Shown in pieces: positions 41,705 to 51,200 of a DNA stretch of 64,000 nt. The position numbers were made by a program, and so were the translations under genes. The stretch is taken from contig LVAT01000006.1 of assembly GCA_001604135.1 (NCBI GenBank), positions 62,001-126,000 of the forward strand, read 5' to 3'. This stretch comes from Clostridiales bacterium Firm_14 (GTDB lineage Bacteria > Bacillota > Clostridia > Saccharofermentanales > Saccharofermentanaceae). How positions within the stretch are numbered: position 1 is the first letter of the stretch; each line of letters opens with the position of its first letter. A model generated the notes under the pieces. That model did no database searches. It worked only from the letters and a program-made list of their open reading frames with translations, and was not told the origin of the DNA.

Positions 41705-43192
41705 TTAGTCCTTGCTGCCCTTCTCGCACGCTTCCTTGATCCTGTCGATGACGATCTCGAGCGCCTTGATGCGCGCATACTTCTTGTCGACGGACTCTAA
41801 GATGTACCACGGCGCGAACTCGGTCGAAGTCTTCTTGATCATCTCGTCTATAGCAGTCTCATACTTGTCCCATTTCTCGCGGTTGCGCCAGTCTTCATCC
41901 GTGATCTTCCACTGCTTCTCGGGATTTGCCTGACGCTCCTTGAAACGCTTGAGCTGCGTGCGCTTGTCGATCTGGACCCAGAACTTGATTACGACGGCGC
42001 CCCAGTCAGTGAGCTCTTTTTCGAACTCGTTGATCTCGTTATAAGCTCTCTGCCAGTCGTTCTCCGAGCAGAATCCTTCGATACGCTCCACCATGACCCT
42101 GCCGTACCATGTACGGTCGAAGATAGCGATGTGGCCGGTCCTCGGAAGCCTCGTCCAGAAACGCCAGAGGAAGTGTCTGTTCTTCTCGTGCGGCTCGGGG
42201 CTCGCGATCGGAAGCACCTCATATCCTCTCGGATCTAATGCACCGGTGATCCTCTTGATATTGCCGCCCTTGCCTGCAGCATCCCAGCCCTCGTAGCAGA
42301 TAATGACAGGGATCTTCTTCCTGTAGAGCTTGTTATGAAGGTCTCTTAATTCATCCTGAAGCTTATCTAACTTCTCCTGGTATTCCTCATCCGTGATGGT
42401 CTTGTCCTTAAGTTCAACCTCCTTAAGCAGAGGCGTCTTCTTCAGCGGGAAGACATTCTGCAGGATCGGAGCTGCCGTATTCTGGTTCTTCAAAGCCGTC
42501 TCGATTCCCTGATTTAAGAATTCCAGTACCTGAAGCTCGGCGAACTTCTTATCCTTACTGTCGATGATGTACCACGGCGCAGTCGGATTATTCGTATCCT
42601 TCAGATACTGGTCGTAAACTTCAAGGCACTCATCGTAGTGCTTGTTCTCATAGAGGTCGCCCTTGTCGACACGCCACTTCGTGTCCTTGTCGTCCATGAG
42701 CTTTTCCAGGCGTTCCTTCTGTTCCTTCTTGCTGATCTGGAAGAAGAACTTCATTACGAGATAGCCGTTATCAACAAGCGTCCTCTCTGTCTTGTTGATC
42801 GAATCGATCATCTCCTCATACTCTTTGTCGTCCAGATAATCCTCAACGCGCGCGTCCGTGATCTCCTCCATCCAGAAGGTGTCATAGAAAGCAAACTTGC
42901 CCTTCTCCGGGATTTCCTTCATGTAGCGGTACAGGAACGGATATCTGAGTTCTTCCTTCGTCGGCTTCGGGAAAGTCTTGACCCTGAAAAATCTCGGATC
43001 GATATTCTTAATGATCTTTCCCAGAACGCTGCCCTTTCCTGCGGCGCCCCACCCCTCGAACATTACCATTACGGGGAGTCCTGCCTCCTTTATCTTCATC
43101 TGGGCCGCGAAAAGCTTCGCCCTCTCATCTTCCAGCCTCTTCGTAAATTCTTCGTCTTCAGGCTTTGCAACCCTAACAAAATCTTTAAGCAT
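41705..43192 (-). CDS. Polyphosphate kinase 2, two-domain (polyphosphate:AMP phosphotransferase)
   Basis: The 495 residues contain two PPK2 domains in tandem. The first has MFEGWGAAGKGSVLGKI and the second CYEGWDAAGKGGNIKRI, both P-loop motifs, each followed by the lid arginines (TFPKPTKEELRYPFLYR and SPEPHEKNRHFLWR) and Walker B-like segments (FYDTFWMEEI, IFDRTWYGRVM). The two-domain class II enzymes transfer phosphate from polyphosphate to AMP, making ADP. GGAGG precedes the ATG. It stands as its own unit. Confidence 0.94.
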   Translation of the reverse strand: MLKDFVRVAKPEDEEFTKRLEDERAKLFAAQMKIKEAGLPVMVMFEGWGAAGKGSVLGKIIKNIDPRFFRVKTFPKPTKEELRYPFLYRYMKEIPEKGKFAFYDTFWMEEITDARVEDYLDDKEYEEMIDSINKTERTLVDNGYLVMKFFFQISKKEQKERLEKLMDDKDTKWRVDKGDLYENKHYDECLEVYDQYLKDTNNPTAPWYIIDSKDKKFAELQVLEFLNQGIETALKNQNTAAPILQNVFPLKKTPLLKEVELKDKTITDEEYQEKLDKLQDELRDLHNKLYRKKIPVIICYEGWDAAGKGGNIKRITGALDPRGYEVLPIASPEPHEKNRHFLWRFWTRLPRTGHIAIFDRTWYGRVMVERIEGFCSENDWQRAYNEINEFEKELTDWGAVVIKFWVQIDKRTQLKRFKERQANPEKQWKITDEDWRNREKWDKYETAIDEMIKKTSTEFAPWYILESVDKKYARIKALEIVIDRIKEACEKGSKD

Positions 43193-43360
43193 AAAAATAC
43201 CTCCAATCCCCGGCAGTCTTAGAGACCACCTAAAATTTTCCTTACACTTTAATTATGAGAACTCCGCCACCAATATGTAAGTCGGGATTTGCATTATTTT
43301 CTCCACGGGCGATTGTGCAGTTGATATAGGTTTTAATTAAGAAAGAGCCTCCCGTCCCTC

Positions 43361-43402
43361 CTTGTCGGTTTTTGTCGTGTTTTGTATGGAAAAACCGACA
43401 AG
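43361..43402. repeat. Perfect 13-bp inverted repeat
   Basis: CTTGTCGGTTTTT at 43361-43373 is the exact reverse complement of AAAAACCGACAAG at 43390-43402, with a 16-base loop. It stands just before, and partly inside, the open frame at 43382. It could be an element end, a terminator-like hairpin or an operator. Confidence 0.8.
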
Positions 43403-43939
43403 CTTTCCCCTTATAATCAAGACACTACATATATTGCACCAAGAAAAATCATACGAAGCTATCTAAATAACAATGATGAGCCCATAATAATGGATAGTGC
43501 ATTTTTCAACAGTCTCAAGAATGATGCTGACCCTTTCTATCCTGATAACAATAAATATTTCCATAATGGCATCTACTATCGCTCTACTAACGAAGTTGAT
43601 ATTGCAAGATACTACACGGAACAAGAAATTCCATTTAAGTATGAACCGGAAATCTGGATAAAAGGTCTTAATTATCCAATCTATCCGGACTTCGTGTTTC
43701 TCATTAAAGAACTCGATCTTTGTAAAATACACGAACATTTCGGCATGAAAAACTTTGCGAACTATGCACAGGCACTCCAAGTAAAGTGCTCAAACTATTC
43801 CAATGCCGGTCTGGTCATGGATTTCGATGTAATCAACACATACAGCTTCGACAGCATACCTTTTGATCTCAGAATGCTAGCAACCAAGATCAACCACGCG
43901 GTTTATGATTCGCTTTTCGCCATGGATATCCCTTGCTGA
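43382..43939 (+). CDS. Putative PD-(D/E)XK nuclease-like protein, likely remnant
   Basis: The frame of 185 codons has no good ribosome binding site; the first start is TTG in a hairpin loop. YYRSTNEVDIARYYTEQEIP, YEPEIWIKG, YPIYPDFVFL and KIHEHFGM follow in the order seen in PD-(D/E)XK nucleases found in phage and helicase proteins (conserved E, then PDF, then E-x-FG). The region is markedly richer in A and T than the flanking genes and is surrounded by inverted and direct repeats, so it may be a fragment of a transferred element. The role is uncertain. Confidence 0.45.
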   Translation: MYGKTDKLSPYNQDTTYIAPRKIIRSYLNNNDEPIIMDSAFFNSLKNDADPFYPDNNKYFHNGIYYRSTNEVDIARYYTEQEIPFKYEPEIWIKGLNYPIYPDFVFLIKELDLCKIHEHFGMKNFANYAQALQVKCSNYSNAGLVMDFDVINTYSFDSIPFDLRMLATKINHAVYDSLFAMDIPC

Positions 43940-43984
43940 TTATTCCAATAACAGGATATCCCTTGATAAATATCCCCATAAACA
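43924..43984. repeat. Imperfect 30-bp tandem duplication
   Basis: GGATATCCCTTG occurs at 43924-43935 and again at 43954-43965; the following bases are also similar (ATTATTCCAATAACA and AATATCCCCATAAACA). The first copy contains the end of the nuclease-like frame. Confidence 0.7.
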
Positions 43985-44140
43985 GCAGTCAACTTTTAGC
44001 TTTGATTAATGGGACAAAAACCTGTCTAAAAAGTTGACTTTTCGAGAAAGTCAGGTTTTCAGCTAGCAAATTGTCCGCAAAATCAAAGACAAAAACGACT
44101 TTTTGAATTTCTCGAAAAACGGGTATCCGAGCACCCCATT
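43985..44140. repeat. Nested inverted repeats in AT-rich intergenic DNA
   Basis: AGTCAACTTTTAG near 43987 is nearly complementary to CTAAAAAGTTGACT near 44025. AAAACCTG pairs with CAGGTTTT, and GACTTT with AAAGTC around TCGAG. The later stretch GACTTTTTGAATTTCTCGAAAAACG repeats elements of the first. No gene is visible. An RNA or a decayed mobile element end is possible. Confidence 0.5.
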
Positions 44141-44154
44141 TCCCGTCATCAGCC

Positions 44155-44182
44155 CATAAAAAAGGGGCATTAGCCCCTCATA
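44155..44182 (-). terminator. Terminator of the 44-residue gene
   Basis: Leftward, AGGGGC, TAAT, GCCCCT then TTTTTTATGGG, about 30 bases past the small gene's stop. Confidence 0.8.
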
Positions 44183-44210
44183 CTTTAAAGACACCGCGAA
44201 CGGAAACTTA

Positions 44211-44345
44211 TCAGCTGACTCTTATCTCTTCCATGAAGGCTTCGTAGTCGACTCTGTCGAGTTCAGCTTCTTCATTAAGATAGTCGAGCATTGTGGTGCT
44301 GCTCTGTTCGCTTTCAATACTGTGGTCGTAAGAATAATCTTCCAT
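44211..44345 (-). CDS. Small acidic protein, 44 residues
   Basis: The frame is ATG 44345 to TGA 44211, behind TAAGGTG, with its own intrinsic terminator. The product begins MEDYSYDHSIESEQSS and ends EAFMEEIRVS; it contains twelve Asp or Glu in its length and no membrane helix. I do not recognise it. The ribosome binding site, stop and terminator together support a real gene too short for usual ORF cut-offs. Confidence 0.6.
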   Translation of the reverse strand: MEDYSYDHSIESEQSSTTMLDYLNEEAELDRVDYEAFMEEIRVS

Positions 44346-44499
44346 AACCGAAACACCTTAAATAGATTACTGTTCGTATTCTACTACTACTTCTTCAAAA
44401 ATTTTTATTACATTTTAATTCGTAACCAAATAATCATATTACGTGCAGGTTGTTCGAAAAACATTTGCAGTATTTAATCATTAAGGTTATTATTCAGTC

Positions 44500-44919
44500 A
44501 TGGATAAAAAGCAATTAACAATTACTCTTTCAATTATCGCCGGCGTACTTATTCTCATTCTGGTAATAGCGCTGGCTATTCGCGGCTGTAACAAGAAAGA
44601 TGTTCTGGTTCCCACGGATACCACGGCATCTTCTGAGACTACAACCACAGAAGCGACTACGACTGAGACTGAAGAACCTACGACTACCACCACCGAAGAA
44701 GGTGAAGTCATCGTAAAACCCGATGACGGTGATACAACACCCACACCTACTCCGGCCACAACATCTTCCGGCAGCGGTTCAAGCTCAGGTTCAGGTTCAG
44801 CTACAAGTACACCTAAGCCGACTGCTACACCTACTACTAAGCCGACTGATCCTACAAAACCTACAGAGGCCGATAACGGCGTAATCGAATTGCCTTTCGT
44901 TCCCGCCGACGAACTCTGA
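44500..44919 (+). CDS. Membrane-anchored Thr/Pro-rich protein
   Basis: The 139 residues start with a signal-anchor helix (LSIIAGVLILILVIALAI), followed by 110 residues of Thr, Pro, Ser and Glu repeats (TTTTEATTTETEEPTTTTTE and TPKPTATPTTKPTDPTKPTE) ending in LPFVPADEL. It resembles a wall-spanning stalk without a functional head. The function is not evident. A strong terminator follows. Confidence 0.65.
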   Translation: MDKKQLTITLSIIAGVLILILVIALAIRGCNKKDVLVPTDTTASSETTTTEATTTETEEPTTTTTEEGEVIVKPDDGDTTPTPTPATTSSGSGSSSGSGSATSTPKPTATPTTKPTDPTKPTEADNGVIELPFVPADEL

Positions 44920-44943
44920 TGATCCAAAAACAATGCAACTAAT

Positions 44944-44976
44944 AAAGTCCCGTTCACAAGACGGGACTTTTTATAT
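44944..44976 (+). terminator. Intrinsic terminator
   Basis: AAAGTCCCGT pairs with ACGGGACTTT followed by TTATATT. Confidence 0.85.
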
Positions 44977-44994
44977 TAGCTTAAAATCCAACTG

Positions 44995-46683
44995 TCAGAA
45001 TTCGATCTTCCTGTCGCAGATATCAAGTGCTGCGGCGCGGTGCGTAACTATGATGACCGTCTTATCCGTCAGCGCACGCAGGTTCTCAAGGAGCTTTTTC
45101 TCAGTCGCGTCGTCAAGTGCGCTGGTGGCTTCATCTAGCACAAGGACAGGTGAACCGGAGAATATGGCGCGTGCGATCGCGATCCTCTGCATCTGGCCTT
45201 CGGACAGACCCGTTCCGCGCTCGCCCAACACCGTATCGATTCCGTTATCGAGTTCACTTATAAACGAATCTGCGCACGCGATCTTCAGCGCTTCGTTGAT
45301 GCGCGCATCATCAGTATCAGAAGACTTATCCGCAAAGCTTACGATCTCACGGACCGTTCCGCTCATTAGCTTATTTCCCTGCGGTACGTAAGCGAACAGG
45401 CGGTGCCATGCTGGTGTAAGTTCCTGACGCGTTCCGTCCGCAAGCGATAGATAGCGCGTGCCTGAATCAGGTTTATAGATTCCCATGAGGAGCATCAGCG
45501 CTGTCGATTTTCCGCAGCCGCTGTGTCCGGTGAACGCGACGTATTCGCCTTTCGAGATCGACAGATTTAAGCCTGATACCGCAACCGGCATATTATCCTT
45601 GATAACGTCGCCAACTTTGCTCGAAGCGGGATAGTAAGTATATGAGACATTGTCCAGGCCGATGCCTGCAAATGAATCGCGGTAGAAAGCGCATATCTTC
45701 TCACGGGGTTCGGAAACTTCAGTCAGATCGTCATCGAAAATCTCGATCTCCATGAGACGCTCAGCGCTCGCGAGCATCTGGTACCAGCGCGGCAGATAGC
45801 CCGTGATGTTTGCAAAGGGCGACTGTATCTGAGTAATGAGCTGCGCGATCGCAGTCAGCGTACCGTACTGGATCGTGCCGGTTAAGATACCGTAAGCGCA
45901 GTAGATGATTCCGAAGATATACATGCCGTTCATGGCAGCGCCGAATCCGAAGTTGCAGACATTGGAGAATCGCGTTCTCTTCATGCGTGCCTTCTTGTGA
46001 TCTGCTGCCTTCGCACGTTCTTCAATCTCTGTCTGGTCCTCTGCAGCGAAAGAGCGGATCACTGTAAGACTGCCGATACGCTCCTGCAGGAATACGCGCA
46101 GCGCACCGTCCTTCTCCTGAACTCTCTTGTGGAACTTCTTCATGGTCTTTCTGAATGTGAAAGTAAGAAGTCCGAGAACCAGTCCCAGAGGGATTACGAT
46201 AAGTGCAAAACGCAGATCGAGAACGATGAGCATTATCAGTGCAGAGAGCATCTTTACCGCCATGCCTGCAAAGCCCGGAATGATCTCCGTGTAATTATTT
46301 GCAACGACTGTCGTGTCACTCGTTAAGCGGTTAAGCCACTCGCCCGAGTGCACTGCTGCCACCCTGCCGAAATCCTTCCGGAGGATGTTATGCATGAGCC
46401 TTTCCTTGAAAAGATTCTCGAAGGTCGCGCGCGACAGTTCAGAAAGCCATCTCGATATGGCATTCATCGCAAGCTGGAAAAGTATGAGGATGATGATGCA
46501 GACGGCGCTTGCTATAAAGCCGTTCAGGTTCTTATCGACAGCGTTGTTTACGATGTCGCGGAGAAAGACCGCATACAAAACACCGCTCGCGCCGTTCAAG
46601 CACTGGACGATGGTCAATGCGAGGATGTAGAGTTTCTTTCTTCCCGGGACTTTATAAAGCCATTTTGTTGCGCTGTCGTTCAT
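44995..46683 (-). CDS. ABC exporter (fused membrane and ATPase domains), RiPP locus
   Basis: The 562-residue protein has six membrane helices in residues 1-310 and a nucleotide-binding domain with Walker A GHSGCGKSTALMLLMG, signature LSEGQMQRIAIARAI and Walker B VLVLDEATSALD. There is no N-terminal C39 peptidase domain, so the leader of a cargo peptide would need a separate protease. Its start overlaps the S24/S26 peptidase gene by four bases. It is the last gene of the presumptive peptide locus and the likely exporter of its product. Confidence 0.88.
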   Translation of the reverse strand: MNDSATKWLYKVPGRKKLYILALTIVQCLNGASGVLYAVFLRDIVNNAVDKNLNGFIASAVCIIILILFQLAMNAISRWLSELSRATFENLFKERLMHNILRKDFGRVAAVHSGEWLNRLTSDTTVVANNYTEIIPGFAGMAVKMLSALIMLIVLDLRFALIVIPLGLVLGLLTFTFRKTMKKFHKRVQEKDGALRVFLQERIGSLTVIRSFAAEDQTEIEERAKAADHKKARMKRTRFSNVCNFGFGAAMNGMYIFGIIYCAYGILTGTIQYGTLTAIAQLITQIQSPFANITGYLPRWYQMLASAERLMEIEIFDDDLTEVSEPREKICAFYRDSFAGIGLDNVSYTYYPASSKVGDVIKDNMPVAVSGLNLSISKGEYVAFTGHSGCGKSTALMLLMGIYKPDSGTRYLSLADGTRQELTPAWHRLFAYVPQGNKLMSGTVREIVSFADKSSDTDDARINEALKIACADSFISELDNGIDTVLGERGTGLSEGQMQRIAIARAIFSGSPVLVLDEATSALDDATEKKLLENLRALTDKTVIIVTHRAAALDICDRKIEF

Positions 46684-47105
46684 CTCTTCAATAGTTTTCT
46701 TAAGAATCTTTTGGTCTTAGAAATTATAACACGCACGGGATAGTGGGCATATCTTGCGCGGACGTATAACTTGTAGCCGAAACTGTTTAAGTCTATCTCT
46801 TTGCCGTTCCTGACAAGCGATGTAAGCACGCCAAGTATCTGCGATTCCTTGATGTTGTATTCCTTAGAAACGCAGTTGTCACCGAGGATGACGTAGCCGT
46901 TCTCGAGCACCTTTACGACGCGGTGCAGAACGTACTGGCCGTTCGGGCGCTTATACAGCGCAACGTCAAATTTCTTAAGGCGGCCATTGGGTTTTGAGAT
47001 TATCGAGATGTCCCTGTCCTGCTTGATCAGTGGCCGCATGCTTACGCCGACGGTCGTGTAGACCAGCTTGCCGCTTTTTTCGAGCTCTTCTTCGAAACTA
47101 ATCAT
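46680..47105 (-). CDS. S24/S26-family signal peptidase (SipW-like), RiPP locus
   Basis: The 141 residues have the catalytic Ser in VGVSMRPLIKQ and, in place of the usual Lys, a His-Arg pair in YVLHRVVKVLENG, followed by VILGDN. This Ser-His arrangement is that of SipW/ER-type signal peptidases. A basic, hydrophobic C-terminal tail (RVIISKTKRFLRKLLKR) may anchor it to the membrane. It overlaps the kinase gene by eight bases and the exporter gene by four, so it is firmly part of the locus. It probably removes the leader of the small peptide. Confidence 0.85.
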   Translation of the reverse strand: MISFEEELEKSGKLVYTTVGVSMRPLIKQDRDISIISKPNGRLKKFDVALYKRPNGQYVLHRVVKVLENGYVILGDNCVSKEYNIKESQILGVLTSLVRNGKEIDLNSFGYKLYVRARYAHYPVRVIISKTKRFLRKLLKR

Positions 47106-47808
47106 GCCTGTTCATGCCCTCGTAAGCGACCTTTGCGGCTTCTAAGTCCATATTGCAGCCGAGTCTGTAGAGCTCGACCTTCCCCGCCATTTTATCAATG
47201 AGCGCCAATGTCTTTTGCAGCGCGAAAACATCGTTCGGGCGGTATGCCTGCTGCAACAGCATAGTGTATGCCTCATCCTTAGTTACGGGAACGATCGAAT
47301 TCCCGGAAGCGCGGGTCAGGATGCAGATCGCCTTAAGCGGAACAGCGATCCTGTTGGAGAGCTTGTGCTTGCCGTCGTATGGCGTGCCGTACGCAGTGAC
47401 CACGTCACCGATATGAAGAAGCGGCTTGTCATCGTTTACCATGACCGCGCGCTCGCCAAAATACTTGCGCCACAATGCGACGTGCGTTGATTTGCCCGTA
47501 CCCGATGCTGCCGTAAAAAGATAAGCGGCACCGTCGACTGCAACAACAGATCCATGAAAAAGGATGGTGTCATAGTAAGGCATCTTCTCTGAGATCTTAC
47601 GGTAGACAGCAAGCTCTTCAAGATAGCTGTCGGGATAGCCCGGATGCTCAGCACGCGAACGCTCGTAATCGATGTCAGCCTGTGTAGTGGCTACGCTGAA
47701 ATCTACAGGTGCATTTGAGATATAAGCAGCGCAATAATCATGAACCGCCTGGTTAAGCGAATTCACTTCTACCGTCTTTCCTGCAAACTCATATTTGTTG
47801 GTCAGCAT
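47098..47808 (-). CDS. HprK-like serine kinase (PEPCK fold), RiPP locus
   Basis: The 236 residues contain the P-loop TAASGTGKSTHVALW, then MVNDDKPLLHIGD, then GTPYDGKHKLSN, the pattern of HPr kinase-like proteins found in peptide-modification clusters. In paeninodin-type lasso loci a related kinase phosphorylates a serine of the precursor. It starts after an intrinsic terminator that separates it from pqqD, so its dose is set by read-through, with AGGGCTT before the ATG. Its likely target here is the 38-residue peptide with its Ser/Thr tail; this is inference. Confidence 0.85.
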   Translation of the reverse strand: MLTNKYEFAGKTVEVNSLNQAVHDYCAAYISNAPVDFSVATTQADIDYERSRAEHPGYPDSYLEELAVYRKISEKMPYYDTILFHGSVVAVDGAAYLFTAASGTGKSTHVALWRKYFGERAVMVNDDKPLLHIGDVVTAYGTPYDGKHKLSNRIAVPLKAICILTRASGNSIVPVTKDEAYTMLLQQAYRPNDVFALQKTLALIDKMAGKVELYRLGCNMDLEAAKVAYEGMNRHD

Positions 47809-47819
47809 AAGCCCTCATA

Positions 47820-47860
47820 AAAAACGGAGACTGCCCTAAGACAGTCCCGTTGTTTTGTTT
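47820..47860 (-). terminator. Intrinsic terminator between pqqD and the kinase gene
   Basis: Leftward, ACGGGACTG and CAGTCTCCGT form a stem (one bulged T) followed by TTTTTTATG. It divides the locus into an abundant upstream part and a downstream part reached by read-through. Confidence 0.75.
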
Positions 47861-47880
47861 CTATTAGTATACCAATACTC

Positions 47881-48138
47881 TCATTCGAGTGCGCCTATCT
47901 TTTGGAGTTCGGAGATAACGCGGTCAACGTCTCTCTCGATCGCTCCCTCAGGTGCCTCAAAACGCTCTTTCATTGCCGCTACGACCTGATCTCTTGTCGT
48001 CTCTTCCTTGAGCAGTTCGACGATCGTGCCAAGCGTCTTATTCCCTTTTACGATTCCTGAGAAATCAGCACCTGAAGTAGGTACAAGATAGGATTCGTCA
48101 GAAGAATTGTGTGTAATAAAATTAGATTTAAGTTTCAT
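47881..48138 (-). CDS. PqqD-family peptide-recognition protein, RiPP locus
   Basis: I start at ATG 48138, which overlaps the peptide gene's stop (TGATG) and follows GGAGG; the longer frame from 48171 would begin inside the peptide gene. The 85 residues, beginning MKLKSNFITHNSSDESYLVP and continuing with GIVKGNKTLGTIVELL and VVAAMKERFEAPEGAIERD, match the small winged-helix RiPP-recognition domain (PqqD, RRE). Such proteins bind the leader of a precursor peptide. The direct coupling to the 38-residue gene supports that role. Confidence 0.85.
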   Translation of the reverse strand: MKLKSNFITHNSSDESYLVPTSGADFSGIVKGNKTLGTIVELLKEETTRDQVVAAMKERFEAPEGAIERDVDRVISELQKIGALE

Positions 48139-48254
48139 CAGCCTCCGACTATCTCTCCTTCTGTTGGACAATTACTACTATTGGTAATAATATCTTCTGA
48201 ATCAAATCTGATCACTTCAAGATCGAGTTCCTCATATGAGATCTTGCTTTCCAT
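48138..48254 (-). CDS. Candidate RiPP precursor peptide (38 residues)
   Basis: The frame runs from ATG 48254 to TGA 48138, preceded by AAGGGGGGA, and its stop overlaps the pqqD start. It lies 14 bases downstream of the 1027-residue protein gene. The product begins MESKISYEELDLEVIRFD and continues SEDIITNSSNCPTEGEIVGG. The first half (YEE-L-EVIRFDSEDIIT) resembles the leaders of small clostridial peptides that accompany PqqD and HprK-like genes. The tail has Ser, Cys and Thr candidate sites and ends in Gly-Gly. The gene is too short for normal ORF cut-offs. This is the probable substrate of the whole locus. Confidence 0.8.
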   Translation of the reverse strand: MESKISYEELDLEVIRFDSEDIITNSSNCPTEGEIVGG

Positions 48255-48268
48255 ATGTTCCCCCCTTA

Positions 48269-51200
48269 TCAATTACCAGGATTATTATAAGCATTTACTG
48301 CATCGTAGTACATAGCAAATGCTTTTACGAGAGATTTCATTTCAGATGTTGTGCTCTGGCTGTCAACGACTGCCTTTGCATAGTTCATAGCTGAATATGA
48401 ATAACTCTGGATCACATTTCCGTTATAGAGGATCTCTACGCTGATGCCATTTGCAAGATTGGTTGCAGGAATCTCCGCTGTCGATACCGAATAGCGGTTT
48501 CCGCCTTCCGAGACCTTGTTTACGGTCTGTCCGTTGACCTTGAATGTATAAGCATCCGGATTAGCAGTGATCGTGAAATAATGCTTGATCTTATTGCCGG
48601 ACAGGAAGACAACGCTGGATCCGTAATAACTGATGCCGTCCTGAAGGCTTCCCACAGTAACTATCTCATAAGAAGGATCTGTAAGTGTCATCGCATCCGC
48701 TGCAAAGATCGGGTCAGAAGGTCCGAACTTAAGCTGGGAATAGTAGCCGTAATTCTTGATCGCGCTTGCAAGAGCAGCCACTTTTCCCGTGTCATTGTTT
48801 GCATAATAGTCGACATAATCCCTGACGGTAAACTGCTCAAACGTGACTGAATATTCTCCGTTGGTCAGTGTCGCAGTTACGGTCTTTGTCATGTCATTCG
48901 GTGCGACCTTGAAATCGAAAACATAGAAGTCTCCTGCGCCCTCTTCCACTACATAGCGTGCAGAATCAAAGCCGATCTCCTGTGTTGCGAATTCAGGAAT
49001 AACGCTGTCTAATGTGAATGTGATCTTTGTATTTGAATCGCGGATACCCTGATCGAGCGCAACATAGTAAGAAACGCCGACATATCCGTCAAGCCTTATC
49101 CTGTAACCGCCGAACTTTGCGAGCTCATTCTGAGGATCGGGTGTGGGAGTCGGAGTATCGCCGCCTTCTTCAGTAATGGTAACGATGTAATTGCCTTCCC
49201 AACCTGCATTCTCGCCTTCAGGCTTAGTGAGAACAAACTGGTTGTTATCATCCAGCTCAATTCCTGTCATAACAACAGGTTCATCTCCGGGATTAGCCTG
49301 GCTCTCTACCTTGATCGATAATGCACCGCTGTTTTCCCTCTTGAGCAGCTTAAGATATACAGCTGTTCTGTTGCGGTCGATATTGAAGAACAGATCATCG
49401 CCGTCAGCAGCTGCTGTAGACCAGTCTTCGGTCTCGCCAAATCTGCACTGTACGCCGTCAACAACCTGAGGTGCTCCGGGGAATCTGATCTCGAATGTAC
49501 CGCCCGGTACGGGATCGCCCGGTACGTTGATACCGATCTCATAGAGTGCGCCCCATTCAGGTTCGTTAGCAGGTTTTGTAATGACGAGTTCGTTATTCTC
49601 GAAAGAGAAGCCGTCGAACGGAACAGTCTCTCCGATAAAGTACTGATCCCAGTCGATACGGAGATCAAGATTATCGACGCCTTCCTTCGGAGTAATAACA
49701 AACTTAACCTTGGTATTATTTTCATATATATCATAGCTGAGGAATTCCTCTGTCAGATCCGTTAACGCACCATCATCAAGTGAATACTGGATCTTTTCGA
49801 TCGGAGTATTCTCGCTCCTGTCGAAATTCAGATACATTCCGGGATACTTCTTTTCGCCTCTGCGGATGTAAACGTCATAAACATCTGCCCAGGAATCACC
49901 GTTTTTGGTGATATTGAATTCCCTGTCAAAGTAGCCTGTTCCTAAAGTCAATCCGCCATCTGTCGAAACATAAGTCGCAACAGGTTCTGTATCATCCTGT
50001 GTAACAACATGGAAATTAATACCCGAAGCGTTCTCATAAGCAGACAGAGGCAGGTAATCACCGTTTACCGTAAAGTTATTGCCTTCGCCTAATTCATAAT
50101 TGATCTCTGTTACAAGGCCGTCTTCGCAATGGAAATAAATACCGCTGTCTCTGATGGCAGTGACCTCTACATAGCAGGGGCCCTGGGTCCAATCGTAATC
50201 ACGTTTATAAAGCGTGAAAGAATTATTCGTTACTGTCGGAGTCAGATCGCCCTGCTTAACACTTAGCGTTCCGTTTTTCGGAACCATAGTGATAGTAATG
50301 CTTTCTGCATCGACAGGTGCGATATTTCCTTCAGGCGGAATTTCCGTAGTCTCTCCGCCTGCATACTGGTATGTATAGGAACTGAAGAGATCATCACTGA
50401 ATGCAACATAGATTCCCGCAGGATCCTGAGGGCCGGGATCACCGTCCTTAACCCATCTGGGAGAATCATAACCGGTTGTTCTGTAAGTATAAGTTTCAGT
50501 CGTTAAGTAAGTAATATTGTTGAATCCATTTCCTGTTTCAGCCGTCGTACCGTCAGAAGCATAAAGCAAAATTCCGCCGTTAACTTTGGCTCCGTTTTCA
50601 ATCAGGAGAACAGAACCATCAGCGCCTGTAAGACTGCCGTCACAAGCAGTGAGTTCTTTGAGGATATTAAGACCATTAGGCTCGGCGCCGCCATTGATCA
50701 CCACTTTGCCGGAACCTGAAATCTTCAGTTTATTAACAGTAAACTCAGTATGGCCGTCGTTGCCCGCATGGTTGATAGTTAAAACGCCATTGCTTGAAAC
50801 ACTAACTTCATTAAGGGTAGAGGGTTCTTTGACCGTCATATCCCCAAATACAAGAAGCGAATAATCATCCTGGATATCGCCTAAACCATTAATGTATGAC
50901 TCAATAGCACCTAAGTCATTCTTATCTCCCGTAAATGCGTTATCAGCTTCTGAGTAATAAGCATATCCGTTAAACTGAGCTCTGCCGCTTCCGAGAAGAA
51001 CAAATCTTAAATCAGACAGACCTCCTGCAACGATCAGACCATTGTTAACGACAACAGGTATATTGTTTTCTTCATGTTCATCGTTGTAACTGTCTTTAAT
51101 AAACTGCTCGATCGTATACGGATGCTGTGCATCCCCGCCATCTACAAAAACAGCAAAACAGAACTGCCCTTCGGGGACGCTGCCTGTATTGACGATTACA

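Noticed and set aside
42638-43222. Rightward 194-codon frame over the polyphosphate kinase gene
   Set aside because: A shadow frame of the strong leftward gene, without start signals.
43382-43939. Complete functional gene on the AT-rich patch
   Set aside because: Only a TTG start within a hairpin loop and no ribosome binding site, so I list it as a remnant at low confidence.
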